DNA of 64,000 nucleotides from Thermoclostridium stercorarium subsp. stercorarium DSM 8532 (GTDB lineage Bacteria > Bacillota > Clostridia > DSM-8532). Below, in pieces: positions 46,226-54,791 of the stretch. The DNA lies in the NCBI RefSeq assembly GCF_000331995.1, contig NC_020134.1:905465-969464 (forward strand), written 5' to 3'. Position 1 is the first letter of the stretch; each line of letters opens with the position of its first letter. The translations under genes and the position numbers were made by a program. The notes under the pieces are model-generated. The model was not told the DNA's origin. It searched no databases and saw only the letters and a list, made by a program, of their open reading frames with translations.

Positions 46226-46266
46226 CTTTATTGTTTATTTTGCTTTCACTTTATTGTTTATTTTGC
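46226..46266. promoter_or_regulatory. Tandem 18-bp direct repeats, candidate AraC binding sites
   Basis: CTTTATTGTTTATTTTGC occurs twice without mismatch (46226-46243 and 46249-46266), 23 bp from start to start, about two helical turns. They end 25 bases before the GH105 start, very near the promoter, in a position that fits activator binding. No other copy was seen in the window. Confidence 0.7.
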
Positions 46267-46291
46267 GATTTCAACGAAAGGGTTATATGCT

Positions 46292-47422
46292 ATGCAGGAA
46301 AAAAAAGAAACCTTTGACAATTCAATTGATATCAAATCCATTCAAGACAAGCTGGCTAAAGTTATCGACAAATCAAGGGAAACATTGTATGACGACGATG
46401 AAATCTTTATTAAAAACATGCAGAGCAAAAACCTGGCAGGAGACGACATTAACAGGTACCGGCACTGGGAGTGGCCTCAGGGCGTAAGCTTGTTTGGTTT
46501 CTGGAAATTGTTTGAAGCAACAAAGGACAAAAAATACCTCGACATTATCACTAATTATTATGACCTGCAGTTCCAAATAGGACTGCCTTCAAAAAACATC
46601 AATACAACAGCCCCGATGCTCACGATGATATTTCTGTATGAGTATACAAATAGCGATAAATACGGAGATTTATGCGTTGAATGGGCCGACTGGCTGGTAA
46701 AACACTTACCCAGGACGAGGGAGGACGGTTTTCAGCATCTTACGTCGGACACACTGAATAACGGAGAACTTTGGGTTGATACGTTATTCATGTCGGTTCT
46801 GTTTCTTGCGAAAACCGGTGCCGTAATGAAGCGTGAAGATTGGGTTGAAGAAGCCAAATACCAGTTTTTAATCCATTCAAAGTATCTGACCGATCGTAAA
46901 ACGGGATTATGGTTCCACGGCTGGACTTTCGACGGAAATCATAATTTCACCGAGGCGTTATGGGGAAGGGGAAACTGCTGGATAACAATATCCATTCCGG
47001 AATTTCTGTCAATAGTCAGGTGCGAAGCCGGAGTTAAGAAATATTTGGTGCAGTTGCTCACACGCCAGGTTGAGGCTCTGGAAAAATATCAGGATAAAGA
47101 CGGTATGTGGCACACCGTTATCAATGATCCGACATCATATCTTGAAGCCAGTGCAACCTGCGGTTTTGGCTATGGAATTTTAAAAGCGGTGGACAGCGGA
47201 CTGATAAGTGCACGTTTTAAAAATTGTGCAGTTAAAGCCATAAACCCCGTACTGGATTGTATTGATGATGAAGGTTATGTGAATAAGGTTTCTTATGGCA
47301 CAAGCATGGGCAGAGACAGCATTGAACACTATAAAAATATTGAAATCAGACGCATGCCTTACGGGCAGGCGATGGCAATGCTGTTTTTGCAGGAAGCGCT
47401 GAAAAGCGTTTCAAAGAAATAA
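46292..47422 (+). CDS. Unsaturated rhamnogalacturonyl hydrolase (GH105), YteR-like
   Basis: 376 residues with the alpha6/alpha6 barrel pattern of GH105. The catalytic Asp is in GELWVDTLFMSVLFLA, and the later WGRGNCWITISIPEF and DKDGMWHTVIND motifs are those of YteR/GH88-type enzymes. It hydrates and releases the 4,5-unsaturated galacturonate from rhamnogalacturonan fragments made by lyases, giving 5-keto-4-deoxyuronate, the substrate of the KduI encoded at 30707. There is no signal peptide, so it acts inside the cell. GAAAGGG precedes the ATG. It is the first gene of an operon with an oligopeptide-type importer. Confidence 0.92.
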   Translation: MQEKKETFDNSIDIKSIQDKLAKVIDKSRETLYDDDEIFIKNMQSKNLAGDDINRYRHWEWPQGVSLFGFWKLFEATKDKKYLDIITNYYDLQFQIGLPSKNINTTAPMLTMIFLYEYTNSDKYGDLCVEWADWLVKHLPRTREDGFQHLTSDTLNNGELWVDTLFMSVLFLAKTGAVMKREDWVEEAKYQFLIHSKYLTDRKTGLWFHGWTFDGNHNFTEALWGRGNCWITISIPEFLSIVRCEAGVKKYLVQLLTRQVEALEKYQDKDGMWHTVINDPTSYLEASATCGFGYGILKAVDSGLISARFKNCAVKAINPVLDCIDDEGYVNKVSYGTSMGRDSIEHYKNIEIRRMPYGQAMAMLFLQEALKSVSKK

Positions 47423-47501
47423 TTGACGGCACGGCTGAACGGCCATGTTTATACAATTTTTCACCATATGAATTTAATGGGGGTAAAAGGAGGTTTGTAT
47501 T

Positions 47502-49529
47502 ATGAAAAAACGAGTATTAGCTGTACTGCTGGTTGCGGTCATGATGGTCGGATTGCTGCCGGGGTGCGGTCAGAACTCGAACAATTCATCAACAGCAAAA
47601 CCAACAGAAGCGGCTCAAACTTCTGCGTCCAACGGTTCAGTGAAGGCTACTCCTACTCCGGTACCTGACAGCAAAACAGGAAGTACGGCAGCATTTACCG
47701 AAGCTCCGGAACTGAAGGCAAGAGTTGAATCCGGCGAGTTGCCGCCTGTTGAAAAACGCCTTCCCGATCCATCAGATGTGATGGTAGAGACCATGGAAAG
47801 CATAGGAACTTATGGCGAAGCCTTTACTTTCACTTTTAACGGTAAAAATGCTCAATGGTTCTATGGAAAAATAACCGAAGAGCCTTTGTTCAGGTTCAAA
47901 ACCGACGGTACAATTGAGCCAAATGTGGCGAAAGGATATGACGTTAATGAGAATGCCACCGAATATACTATTTACCTGAGAAAAGGCATGAAATGGTCCG
48001 ACGGTATGCCGTTCACCGCTGATGACGTACTTTTCTTCTATTACGAGATGTGTATTCCTGAGACCTTTGGAAAGAGCTTGTGGGACTGCTTCAAAGTAAA
48101 GGATGAAAACGGCAATGAAACAATTGCTGAATTCGAGAAAGTTGACGATTATACGTTTAAGGTAAAATTCCAGGCGCCGAAACCCACTTTCCTTGAGGAA
48201 CTTGCAATTAACGGCAAATGGTGTTTTGCACCGGCACACTGGTATAAGCAGATACTTCCGAAGTTTATAGGAGAAGCGGAAGCCGAGAAGAAAGCTAAGG
48301 AAATGGGTTATTCCGATGTCGCCGCAATGGGTAAGGAAACAGGTTATTATTACTGGAATGTTCCCGGAAGACCCACCCTCCGTCCGTGGGTTGTGTTCGA
48401 GAACAGACCCAACAACGACTGCGACGGCGACTATTTCGTAATGGAAAGGAACCCGTATTACTGGAAGGTTGATGAAAAAGGCCAGCAGCTTCCGTATATA
48501 AACGAACTAAGATTTATAAAAATACAGGATCCTGAGCAGGGGTTGCTAAAAATTCTGGACGGAACGGTTGACGTAGCAGCAGTGAGCTATGCTGATTACG
48601 ATGTTTTGTATGAAAACATGGAAAGAGGAGGATATGAGTTTGTTGAATGGGCATCTGTTTCTTGGGCAGATACTGTTTCACAACTTCATCTGAATCAGAC
48701 CGTGAAAGATGAAAAGAAGAGGGCTCTGTTCCAGAATCCTGATTTCAGACAGGCTCTGTCCATTGCAGTGGATCGTGAGGAGTATGCCGAGATTCTTTCG
48801 GAAGGTTTTGCTCAAGGAAGACAGGCCGCTCCTGCAGAAGGTGCGATGGGTTACAGCGAAGAATGGGCTAATAAGTGGACCGAATACAATCCTGAAAAAG
48901 CTAAGCAGTTGCTTGAATCCTGCGGTCTTGTTATGGGATCCGACGGATATTATGATTTTGCCGATGGTACCGACTTTGTTCTGAACATTCAGGCAATGAC
49001 CGATGCCAATGCAGATGCCTCTGCGGAGCTGCTGATGAAATATTTCAAGGAAGTGGGTATTAAGACAACTTATAAAACGATGGATCGTTCAGTACTTGAA
49101 AACATGTTGGCCAGCAATGACCATGAGGCGGTTCTTGCACCGGTTACACCTGCATCCACATTCAGTATCATTCTGAGACCCGATACCGTTGTACCTGTAA
49201 GAAATTATGCGGCGTGGTACGGCGCAGTCGGTAACTGGGTCGCATCCAACGGCAAGGAAGGAGTAGAGCCGACAGGCGATCTGAAGAAACTCTGCGAACT
49301 CTATCAGCAGATGAGATCTGCCATTACTGCAGAGGAGAAAGAAAGGATTGCGCTTGAAATGCTGAAACTCCATGAAAAGAATATCTGGATTATCGGCTAC
49401 ATGGAGGCCCTGCCTACTCTTATCATAAAAGACAAAAAAATAAAGAATTTCCCTGAAAACTCAATTTTCTGTGACGAGTTCAGGGATTTCGGAATTGCTC
49501 ACTTCCAGTGCTTGTATTATGGAGACTAA
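47502..49529 (+). CDS. Family 5 (oligopeptide-type) solute-binding lipoprotein, probably for oligosaccharides
   Basis: 675 residues. The signal peptide ends in a lipobox, MVGLLPGC, followed by a Ser/Thr/Pro-rich linker. The mature part is a large SBP family 5 protein (RKGMKWSDGMPFTADDVLFF is the classical motif, then DFRQALSIAVDREEYAEIL). It is longer than OppA (about 540), as is common for family 5 proteins that bind oligosaccharides. AAAGGAGG precedes the ATG. The operon has a complete set of permeases and two ATPases. Since the first gene is a GH105 enzyme, its ligand is probably a pectic oligosaccharide rather than a peptide. Confidence 0.9.
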   Translation: MKKRVLAVLLVAVMMVGLLPGCGQNSNNSSTAKPTEAAQTSASNGSVKATPTPVPDSKTGSTAAFTEAPELKARVESGELPPVEKRLPDPSDVMVETMESIGTYGEAFTFTFNGKNAQWFYGKITEEPLFRFKTDGTIEPNVAKGYDVNENATEYTIYLRKGMKWSDGMPFTADDVLFFYYEMCIPETFGKSLWDCFKVKDENGNETIAEFEKVDDYTFKVKFQAPKPTFLEELAINGKWCFAPAHWYKQILPKFIGEAEAEKKAKEMGYSDVAAMGKETGYYYWNVPGRPTLRPWVVFENRPNNDCDGDYFVMERNPYYWKVDEKGQQLPYINELRFIKIQDPEQGLLKILDGTVDVAAVSYADYDVLYENMERGGYEFVEWASVSWADTVSQLHLNQTVKDEKKRALFQNPDFRQALSIAVDREEYAEILSEGFAQGRQAAPAEGAMGYSEEWANKWTEYNPEKAKQLLESCGLVMGSDGYYDFADGTDFVLNIQAMTDANADASAELLMKYFKEVGIKTTYKTMDRSVLENMLASNDHEAVLAPVTPASTFSIILRPDTVVPVRNYAAWYGAVGNWVASNGKEGVEPTGDLKKLCELYQQMRSAITAEEKERIALEMLKLHEKNIWIIGYMEALPTLIIKDKKIKNFPENSIFCDEFRDFGIAHFQCLYYGD

Positions 49530-49538
49530 ATAAAGAAA

Positions 49539-49569
49539 AGGCTGGAGGCCGTTTACCGGCCTTCAGCCT
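49539..49569 (+). other. Intercistronic hairpin after the binding-protein gene
   Basis: A 12-bp stem AGGCTGGAGGCC / GGCCTTCAGCCT (one G-T pair, loop of 7 bases) without a T run, lying 10 bases after the stop and 30 bases before the first permease. It probably stabilises the binding-protein mRNA or gives partial termination, so that the binding protein is made in excess. Confidence 0.7.
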
Positions 49570-49598
49570 GATATCAGAAATGGGATGGATGTGGAGAC

Positions 49599-50597
49599 AT
49601 GAGAAACTATATATTTAGACGTGTTCTAATGTTTGTTCCTACAGTTCTGTTACTGTCAATTATTGTTTTCTTTATTATTCAGTTACCGCCCGGTGATTAT
49701 ATCACCAGTTACGTTTCCAGAATGTCTGCAGAGGGTGAAATTTTCACCAGCGAAGATATAGCAAAACTGAGGCAGCAGTACGGACTGGATAAGCCATGGT
49801 ACGTACAGTATTTTATGTGGATGAAGAATATAATTACTAAAGGCGATTTCGGCTATTCCTTTGCGTACAACAGACCGGTGTGGACGGTTATCATGTCCAG
49901 ATTGCCGCTGACTGTTATAATCACCCTGATTATTATGATTTTTACGTACCTGGTTTCACTGCCAATCGGAATCTACAGTGCACTTCACCAGTATTCGGTG
50001 GGAGATTTTGTATTCACCGCGTTTGGTTTTCTTGGTATTGCCACGCCTAATTTCCTTCTGGCAATCATATTAATGTATATATCTTTCAAATGGACAGGCG
50101 ACCCGCTGCTTGGGTTATTTTCAGAAGAAATTCTAAGAGAGGGTCTGAATATCAATAATTTGGGTTCATTTCTGAGACACATGATTATCCCCATAATAGT
50201 AATAGGGACCGACAGCACATGTGGTGTGATACGTACGGTAAGAGCCCAGATGCTTGATGAAATTACAAGGCAGTATGTGTTGACCGCACGGGCCAAAGGT
50301 GTAAGCGAAAGAACAATTATATACAAATACTGCCTCAGAGCGGCATTAAACCCTGTAGTCAGCGGACTTGCCGGATCCCTTTCAAAACTTTTCTCGGGTT
50401 CGACGATATCGGCCATTGTTATGAATATGGCTATTTTGGGGCCGGTGCTTTATGAGGCGTTAAAGACTCAGGATATGTATCTGGCGGGAACCATTCTTCT
50501 GACCCAGGGATTTCTGGTAGTGCTCGGAACATTATTGTCAGATATTGTGCTGGCATGGCTTGACCCGAGAATCAGGTACGCGGAGAGGAGTAACTGA
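49599..50597 (+). CDS. ABC importer permease, DppB/OppB type
   Basis: 332 residues with six membrane helices. It starts with the typical MRNYIFRRVLMFVPTVLLLS and carries the FFIIQLPPGDY and RTVRAQMLDEITRQYVLTAR (ATPase-docking) motifs. It forms the channel with the DppC-type permease, whose start lies one base after its stop. Substrate specificity is set by the binding protein. Confidence 0.93.
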   Translation: MRNYIFRRVLMFVPTVLLLSIIVFFIIQLPPGDYITSYVSRMSAEGEIFTSEDIAKLRQQYGLDKPWYVQYFMWMKNIITKGDFGYSFAYNRPVWTVIMSRLPLTVIITLIIMIFTYLVSLPIGIYSALHQYSVGDFVFTAFGFLGIATPNFLLAIILMYISFKWTGDPLLGLFSEEILREGLNINNLGSFLRHMIIPIIVIGTDSTCGVIRTVRAQMLDEITRQYVLTARAKGVSERTIIYKYCLRAALNPVVSGLAGSLSKLFSGSTISAIVMNMAILGPVLYEALKTQDMYLAGTILLTQGFLVVLGTLLSDIVLAWLDPRIRYAERSN

Positions 50598-50598
50598 A

Positions 50599-51717
50599 AT
50601 GACTTTGGAAGATGTCAAGGGCAAAAAAATGACTAAGGAAGAGGAATATTATCTTGCTTCTCAGTGGACGTTAATGAGGAGGAAGTTTAAAAAACATAAA
50701 CTGGCCACGGTAAGTCTGTGGGTACTGGGCTTTATGTATTTTGTGGCTTTGTTCGGCAATTTCATAGCCCCGTATGATCTGGTTTCCTATAACTCGAAAA
50801 TTGTTAACGCTCCTCCGACAAAAGTACATTTGTTTCATGAAGGCAAATACATAGGGCCGTTTGTATACGGCATTAAAATGGAACGGGATCCTGTAACGAA
50901 AAGAAAGATATATACCGAAAACACCGATGAAATATACAGGATAAAGTGGTTTACACACGGAAGCGAATATAAGCTGTTCGGAATAATAAAAACTGATATT
51001 CATCTGTTCGGTGTCGAAAAAGGCGGAGTAATACTGTTAATGGGAGCCGATTCAATGGGACGGGATCTGTTTTCCCGAATGATTTTGGGAAGTCAGGTCT
51101 CGCTTACGGTACCTTTTGCAGGTACGATAATAAGTTTTGTGTTGGGAATAATAATCGGCGGAATTGCGGGATATTTCGGCGGAGCAGTGGACACGGTGAT
51201 TTCAAGGGTTATTGAAGTTCTGTCGTCACTTCCGACAATTCCTCTGTGGATGGCGTTATCGGCGGCAATACCGCCTGATATACCTATCGTCAGAGTGTAC
51301 CTTTATATAACGATAATTGTTTCATTTATTTCGTGGACCGGTCTGGCAAGAATTGTACGCGGAAAATTCATATCATTGCGTGAGGAGGATTATATACTGG
51401 CTGCAAAAGTCGCCGGAGTAAGCAACTGGAAAATTATTACAAGACACCTTATTCCCGGTTTCATGAGTTACCTTATAGTTAGTCTTACAATGAGCATACC
51501 GGGAATGATCATCGGTGAAACATCGATGAGCTTTCTGGGCCTTGGTATCCGTTCTCCGGCAACAAGCTGGGGTGTTTTGCTGCAGGAAGCGCAGGATATA
51601 ACCAGTATAGCAATGCATCCTTGGAAACTTATACCGTTGTTTGCCGTAATTATTACGGTGCTGGCCTTTAACTTCATCGGTGACGGGTTACGGGATGCGG
51701 CAGATCCATACAAATAA
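50599..51717 (+). CDS. ABC importer permease, DppC/OppC type
   Basis: About 372 residues with six membrane helices. It is longer than usual because of an extra region of about 90 residues after the first helix (VKGKKMTKEEEYYLASQ at the N-terminus, then PTKVHLFHEGKYIGPFVYGI), a form seen in family-5 importers for oligosaccharides. The ATPase-docking loop is EEDYILAAKVAGVSNWKIIT. ATG 50599 has GAGAGGAG upstream; the reading from 50545 lies inside the previous gene. Confidence 0.92.
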   Translation: MTLEDVKGKKMTKEEEYYLASQWTLMRRKFKKHKLATVSLWVLGFMYFVALFGNFIAPYDLVSYNSKIVNAPPTKVHLFHEGKYIGPFVYGIKMERDPVTKRKIYTENTDEIYRIKWFTHGSEYKLFGIIKTDIHLFGVEKGGVILLMGADSMGRDLFSRMILGSQVSLTVPFAGTIISFVLGIIIGGIAGYFGGAVDTVISRVIEVLSSLPTIPLWMALSAAIPPDIPIVRVYLYITIIVSFISWTGLARIVRGKFISLREEDYILAAKVAGVSNWKIITRHLIPGFMSYLIVSLTMSIPGMIIGETSMSFLGLGIRSPATSWGVLLQEAQDITSIAMHPWKLIPLFAVIITVLAFNFIGDGLRDAADPYK

Positions 51718-51733
51718 AGGTTTGGAGGCAATT

Positions 51734-52723
51734 ATGGACGCAAAAGAAACTATTATCCGGGTAAATAATCTCCATATAAATATAAAAACCGAAGAAGGTA
51801 TCTTGACTGCAGTACGTGGCGTTTCTTTTCACATTGACAAAGGAGAGACGCTGGGACTGGTCGGGGAGTCGGGATGCGGGAAATCGCTTACATGTAAAGC
51901 CATATTGGCTCTAAATGATCAGAAATGTTCCACCACCGGCGAGATTCTTTTCAATTCCGGCGAAAGAGTTGTTGATATCCTTAAAATGTCGCCAAAGGGG
52001 CCCGAAATACGCGATATTCGTGGAAAACAGATATCGATGATTTTTCAGGAGCCTATGGTTTGCTTTTCCCCGCTGTATACAATCGGCAGTCAGATTAATG
52101 AATGTACGAGGCTTCATATAACAAAAGACAAAAAGAAGTCAAGGGAAATTACAATAGACATGATGAAAAAAGTAGGAATAGCCAATGCTGAAAAAAGATA
52201 TGACCAGTATCCCCATGAATTTTCAGGCGGAATGCTTCAGCGTGCTTTAATAGCGATGGCTCTGGTTTGCAGACCCAAGCTTCTGATAGCCGATGAACCT
52301 ACGACGGCACTCGACGTTACTATTCAGGCGCAGATCCTGGAACTTATAAAGGAACTTCAGAAAGATCTCAAAATGTCGGTTCTTTTCGTAACCCATGACC
52401 TTGGCACTGTTGCAAAAATGTGCGACAGGGTTGCGGTCATGTACCTTGGAAAAATTGTGGAAACAGGCCCTGTTGAGGAGATATATTTCAATCCGAAGCA
52501 CCCCTACACAAAAGGTTTGATTGGTTCGGTACATAAAATCGGTTCAAAGAGAAAAGAACGGCTGGATTCAATCGAAGGCACCGTTCCGCTGGCATTGAAT
52601 CTGCCGCCCGGCTGCGGTTTTTACGAACGTTGCCATTGCCGGATAGACGGGGTCTGCAATGTGAGAGAGCCCGAAACTATCGAGGTTGGGCCGGGACATA
52701 CCGTCAGCTGCCATGCTGTATAA
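51734..52723 (+). CDS. ABC importer ATPase, DppD/OppD type
   Basis: About 329 residues. Walker A is GESGCGKSLTCKA, the signature is FSGGMLQRALIA, Walker B is LLIADEPTTALD and the switch His is in VTHDLGTVA. The C-terminal oligopeptide-transport domain has four cysteines (PGCGFYERCHC...GVCNV), often linked to an iron-sulfur cluster in this group. ATG 51734 follows TTTGGAGG. It pairs with the next gene to power the importer. Confidence 0.94.
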   Translation: MDAKETIIRVNNLHINIKTEEGILTAVRGVSFHIDKGETLGLVGESGCGKSLTCKAILALNDQKCSTTGEILFNSGERVVDILKMSPKGPEIRDIRGKQISMIFQEPMVCFSPLYTIGSQINECTRLHITKDKKKSREITIDMMKKVGIANAEKRYDQYPHEFSGGMLQRALIAMALVCRPKLLIADEPTTALDVTIQAQILELIKELQKDLKMSVLFVTHDLGTVAKMCDRVAVMYLGKIVETGPVEEIYFNPKHPYTKGLIGSVHKIGSKRKERLDSIEGTVPLALNLPPGCGFYERCHCRIDGVCNVREPETIEVGPGHTVSCHAV

Positions 52724-52751
52724 CGGAATACCTGTGAGGAGGGGCGTAATA

Positions 52752-53762
52752 TTGAGCGAATATATACTTGAAGTAAAAAATTTATATAAGGAATATACGT
52801 CGAAAAACATAACTGTCAAGGCGGTAACCGATATAAGTTTCAGCATTAAAAAAGGCGAAACCGTCGGAATAGTAGGGGAATCGGGATGCGGAAAAACAAC
52901 GCTGGGAAGGTGCATAGTGCGTGCCATACCTGCCACAAGCGGTCAGGTATTATATACGGCCGAAGACGGTATAACATACGATTTTCTGAGTATTGACAAA
53001 AAGAAACTGAAAGAATTGCGCAAGGATATACAAATGATATTCCAGGATCCGTATTCCTCGCTGGATCCCCGCATGACCGTTCTGAATATAATCACCGAAC
53101 CGCTGAAAGCCAATTTCCCTAAAATGAAAAAAAGTGAAATGGAGCAGCGGGCCACTGAAATAGCTGAAAAGGTCGGTTTGAATCCCAGTTATCTGAGACG
53201 TTATCCTCATGCCTTTTCGGGTGGTCAGCGGCAGAGGATAGGAATTGCAAGGGCTTTGGTTATAAATCCGAGGATTGTGGTATGCGACGAACCGGTAAGC
53301 GCACTTGACGTATCCATACAGGCGCAGGTTATAAACCTCTTAAAGGATCTGCAGAGGGAATTCGGTCTTACATACATTTTTATCAGCCATGATTTGTCGG
53401 TGGTTGAATATATCTCGGATAAAGTAGGGGTAATGTATCTTGGAAAAATGGTTGAGTTTGCAGAAACCGAAACCCTGTTCTCAAGACCCATGCACCCGTA
53501 TACCGAGGCGTTGTTGTCTTCGGTTCCGGTAGCCGATCCAACATATAAGATGAACAGAATTCCGCTAAAAGGCGAAATACCCAACCCGGCCAATCCGCCA
53601 AGCGGCTGTTATTTCCATGAAAGGTGCAGTTACTGCAAAGACATTTGCAAAAAAGAACCGCCAGAATACCGCGAAATAGAAAAAGACCACTTTGTTGCGT
53701 GCCACAGGGTGGAAGAACTGAAACTGAGAGGTTTTTCATATGATGAACAGAGAGCAATCTAA
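52752..53762 (+). CDS. ABC importer ATPase, DppF/OppF type
   Basis: About 336 residues. Walker A is GESGCGKTTLGRC, the signature is FSGGQRQRIGIA, Walker B is IVVCDEPVSALD and the switch His is in ISHDLSVVEYIS. The C-terminal domain has the cysteine cluster SGCYFHERCSYCKDIC. The start is TTG 52752, which has AGGAGGGG 7 bases upstream; earlier ATGs lie inside the preceding gene and have no such site. It overlaps the HAD gene at the 3' end. Confidence 0.92.
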   Translation: MSEYILEVKNLYKEYTSKNITVKAVTDISFSIKKGETVGIVGESGCGKTTLGRCIVRAIPATSGQVLYTAEDGITYDFLSIDKKKLKELRKDIQMIFQDPYSSLDPRMTVLNIITEPLKANFPKMKKSEMEQRATEIAEKVGLNPSYLRRYPHAFSGGQRQRIGIARALVINPRIVVCDEPVSALDVSIQAQVINLLKDLQREFGLTYIFISHDLSVVEYISDKVGVMYLGKMVEFAETETLFSRPMHPYTEALLSSVPVADPTYKMNRIPLKGEIPNPANPPSGCYFHERCSYCKDICKKEPPEYREIEKDHFVACHRVEELKLRGFSYDEQRAI

Positions 53763-54285
53763 AAAACTTGTGATTTTCATAGACAGTGGTGATACAATAA
53801 TTGACGAATCAACTGAAATACGGGATGAAAACGGCATTGTGATCCATGCCGAACCGATAGAAGGTGCCGCCGAAACGCTGAAGGCACTCTATGAAGCCGG
53901 TTATACCATTGCACTGGTGGCCGACGGCGAATACCAGTCCTTTGAAAACGTCTATACCCAAAACGGTCTGAAACACTGTTTTAAAACATGGACCGTTTCG
54001 GAAATTGTGGGCAAGCAGAAACCTGCGGCCGTCATGTTTGAGGATGCAATGAAAAAAAACAGTTTAACCGAAGAAGACAAAAAAAGAATTGTAATGATTG
54101 GAAACAATTTAAAAAAGGATATAGTCGGGGCAAACAGGTTTGGTATAACGTCCATCCTTATGGCATGGTCCCCGCGGTATAACATGCAGCCTTCTTCACC
54201 CGAGGAAACGCCTGATTATATTGTTCATAAGCCGTCGGAATTGCTGCCGCTGATTGAGGAGTTAAACAGCCGGCTGGATGAATAA
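53740..54285 (+). CDS. HAD-superfamily hydrolase
   Basis: 181 residues. HAD motif I is VIFIDSGDTIIDES, with the nucleophile Asp and a Gly-Asp-Thr in place of the usual Asp-Gly-Thr. Motif II is probably ALVADGEYQS, the Lys of motif III is in VGKQKPAAVMFEDA, and motif IV is IGNNLKKDIVGANRFGI, where the first acidic residue is replaced by Asn. It may remove phosphate from a sugar phosphate. The lack of the second Asp in motif I is seen in several dehalogenase-like branches and leaves the activity open. It overlaps the ATPase gene by 23 bases and closes the operon. Confidence 0.8.
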   Translation: MMNREQSKKLVIFIDSGDTIIDESTEIRDENGIVIHAEPIEGAAETLKALYEAGYTIALVADGEYQSFENVYTQNGLKHCFKTWTVSEIVGKQKPAAVMFEDAMKKNSLTEEDKKRIVMIGNNLKKDIVGANRFGITSILMAWSPRYNMQPSSPEETPDYIVHKPSELLPLIEELNSRLDE

Positions 54286-54306
54286 CAAGCATAAGTAGTA
54301 AATTAG

Positions 54307-54352
54307 AATCAAGCGGTATCCTCCGGTGTGATGGGAGGATGCTTGCTTGATT
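54307..54352 (+). terminator. Hairpin at the end of the GH105/importer operon
   Basis: A long imperfect stem: AATCAAGC (54307-54314) pairs with GCTTGATT (54345-54352), and ATCCTCC pairs with GGAGGAT inside it. There is no T run directly after it, so termination may be inefficient or Rho-independent in a non-standard way. Confidence 0.5.
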
Positions 54353-54399
54353 GACAAAAATATGGGAAGTTGTAAAATAAAATGCCGTAATATATAGAA

Positions 54400-54469
54400 A
54401 ACTCATGGTAATCCATTGTAAAATGTTTAATAGCCAAAGAAAAACATTAGCAAAGGAGTACCATGAGTT
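54400..54469. repeat. 11-bp inverted repeat around the transposase translation start
   Basis: AACTCATGGTA (54400-54410) is the exact reverse complement of TACCATGAGTT (54459-54469). The right arm begins just after AAAGGAG at 54453-54459. The pairing could hide the ribosome binding site, as some insertion sequences do to limit read-through translation. Confidence 0.6.
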
Positions 54470-54473
54470 ATAT

Positions 54474-54608
54474 ATGAATAATAACACAGAAACAAGAAAA
54501 AACAAACACCTAAATGAAAGAGAAAGATACGCCATAGAGTTGTACCTAAAAGAAAAGTATACAGTAAGAGACTTGTCAAGAATTTTGTGTCTGCTCGAAG
54601 TAACGTAA
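54474..54608 (+). pseudogene. IS30-type transposase N-terminal stub
   Basis: 44 residues from ATG 54474: after an NNNTETRKNK leader comes HLNERERYAIELYLKEKYTV, then RDLSRIL. This is the N-terminal helix-turn-helix segment of IS30-family transposases. The reading then breaks (CLLEVT and stop) just where the recognition helix should continue, and no catalytic DDE domain follows. The element is therefore a 5' relic, probably cut by deletion near 54590. Its right end meets the start of another small reading frame on the opposite strand. Confidence 0.6.
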
Positions 54609-54731
54609 TTGGAAAATTTGCTGTATTTCATAAATATGGGACGGATCTGATTCAGAACTGTATTGATTTAAAACTTTTTCAATAGCTATCTTTTTAACTG
54701 TTTCAAAATAAGTATTTTTATCCATAATCAT
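54576..54731 (-). CDS. Short hypothetical protein, probably truncated
   Basis: 51 residues reading MIMDKNTYFETVKKIAIEKV, then LNQYSSESDPSHIYEI and on to FEQTQNS. GGGGGAGTT lies directly before the ATG, a good ribosome binding site for a gene of this size. The last few codons run into sequence that belongs to the transposase stub, so the original gene was probably longer and was cut when the insertion sequence arrived or was deleted. No family is recognised. It is divergent from the nuclease relic at 54792. Confidence 0.4.
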   Translation of the reverse strand: MIMDKNTYFETVKKIAIEKVLNQYSSESDPSHIYEIQQIFQLRYFEQTQNS

Positions 54732-54791
54732 AACTCCCCCTTGTGATTTAATTATATAATAGACACCATTTTATTTTTACTCCCGGTACCA

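Noticed and set aside
51468-51731. Minus-strand reading frame at the 3' end of the DppC gene
   Set aside because: It is a shadow of a well-supported permease gene without its own start signals.
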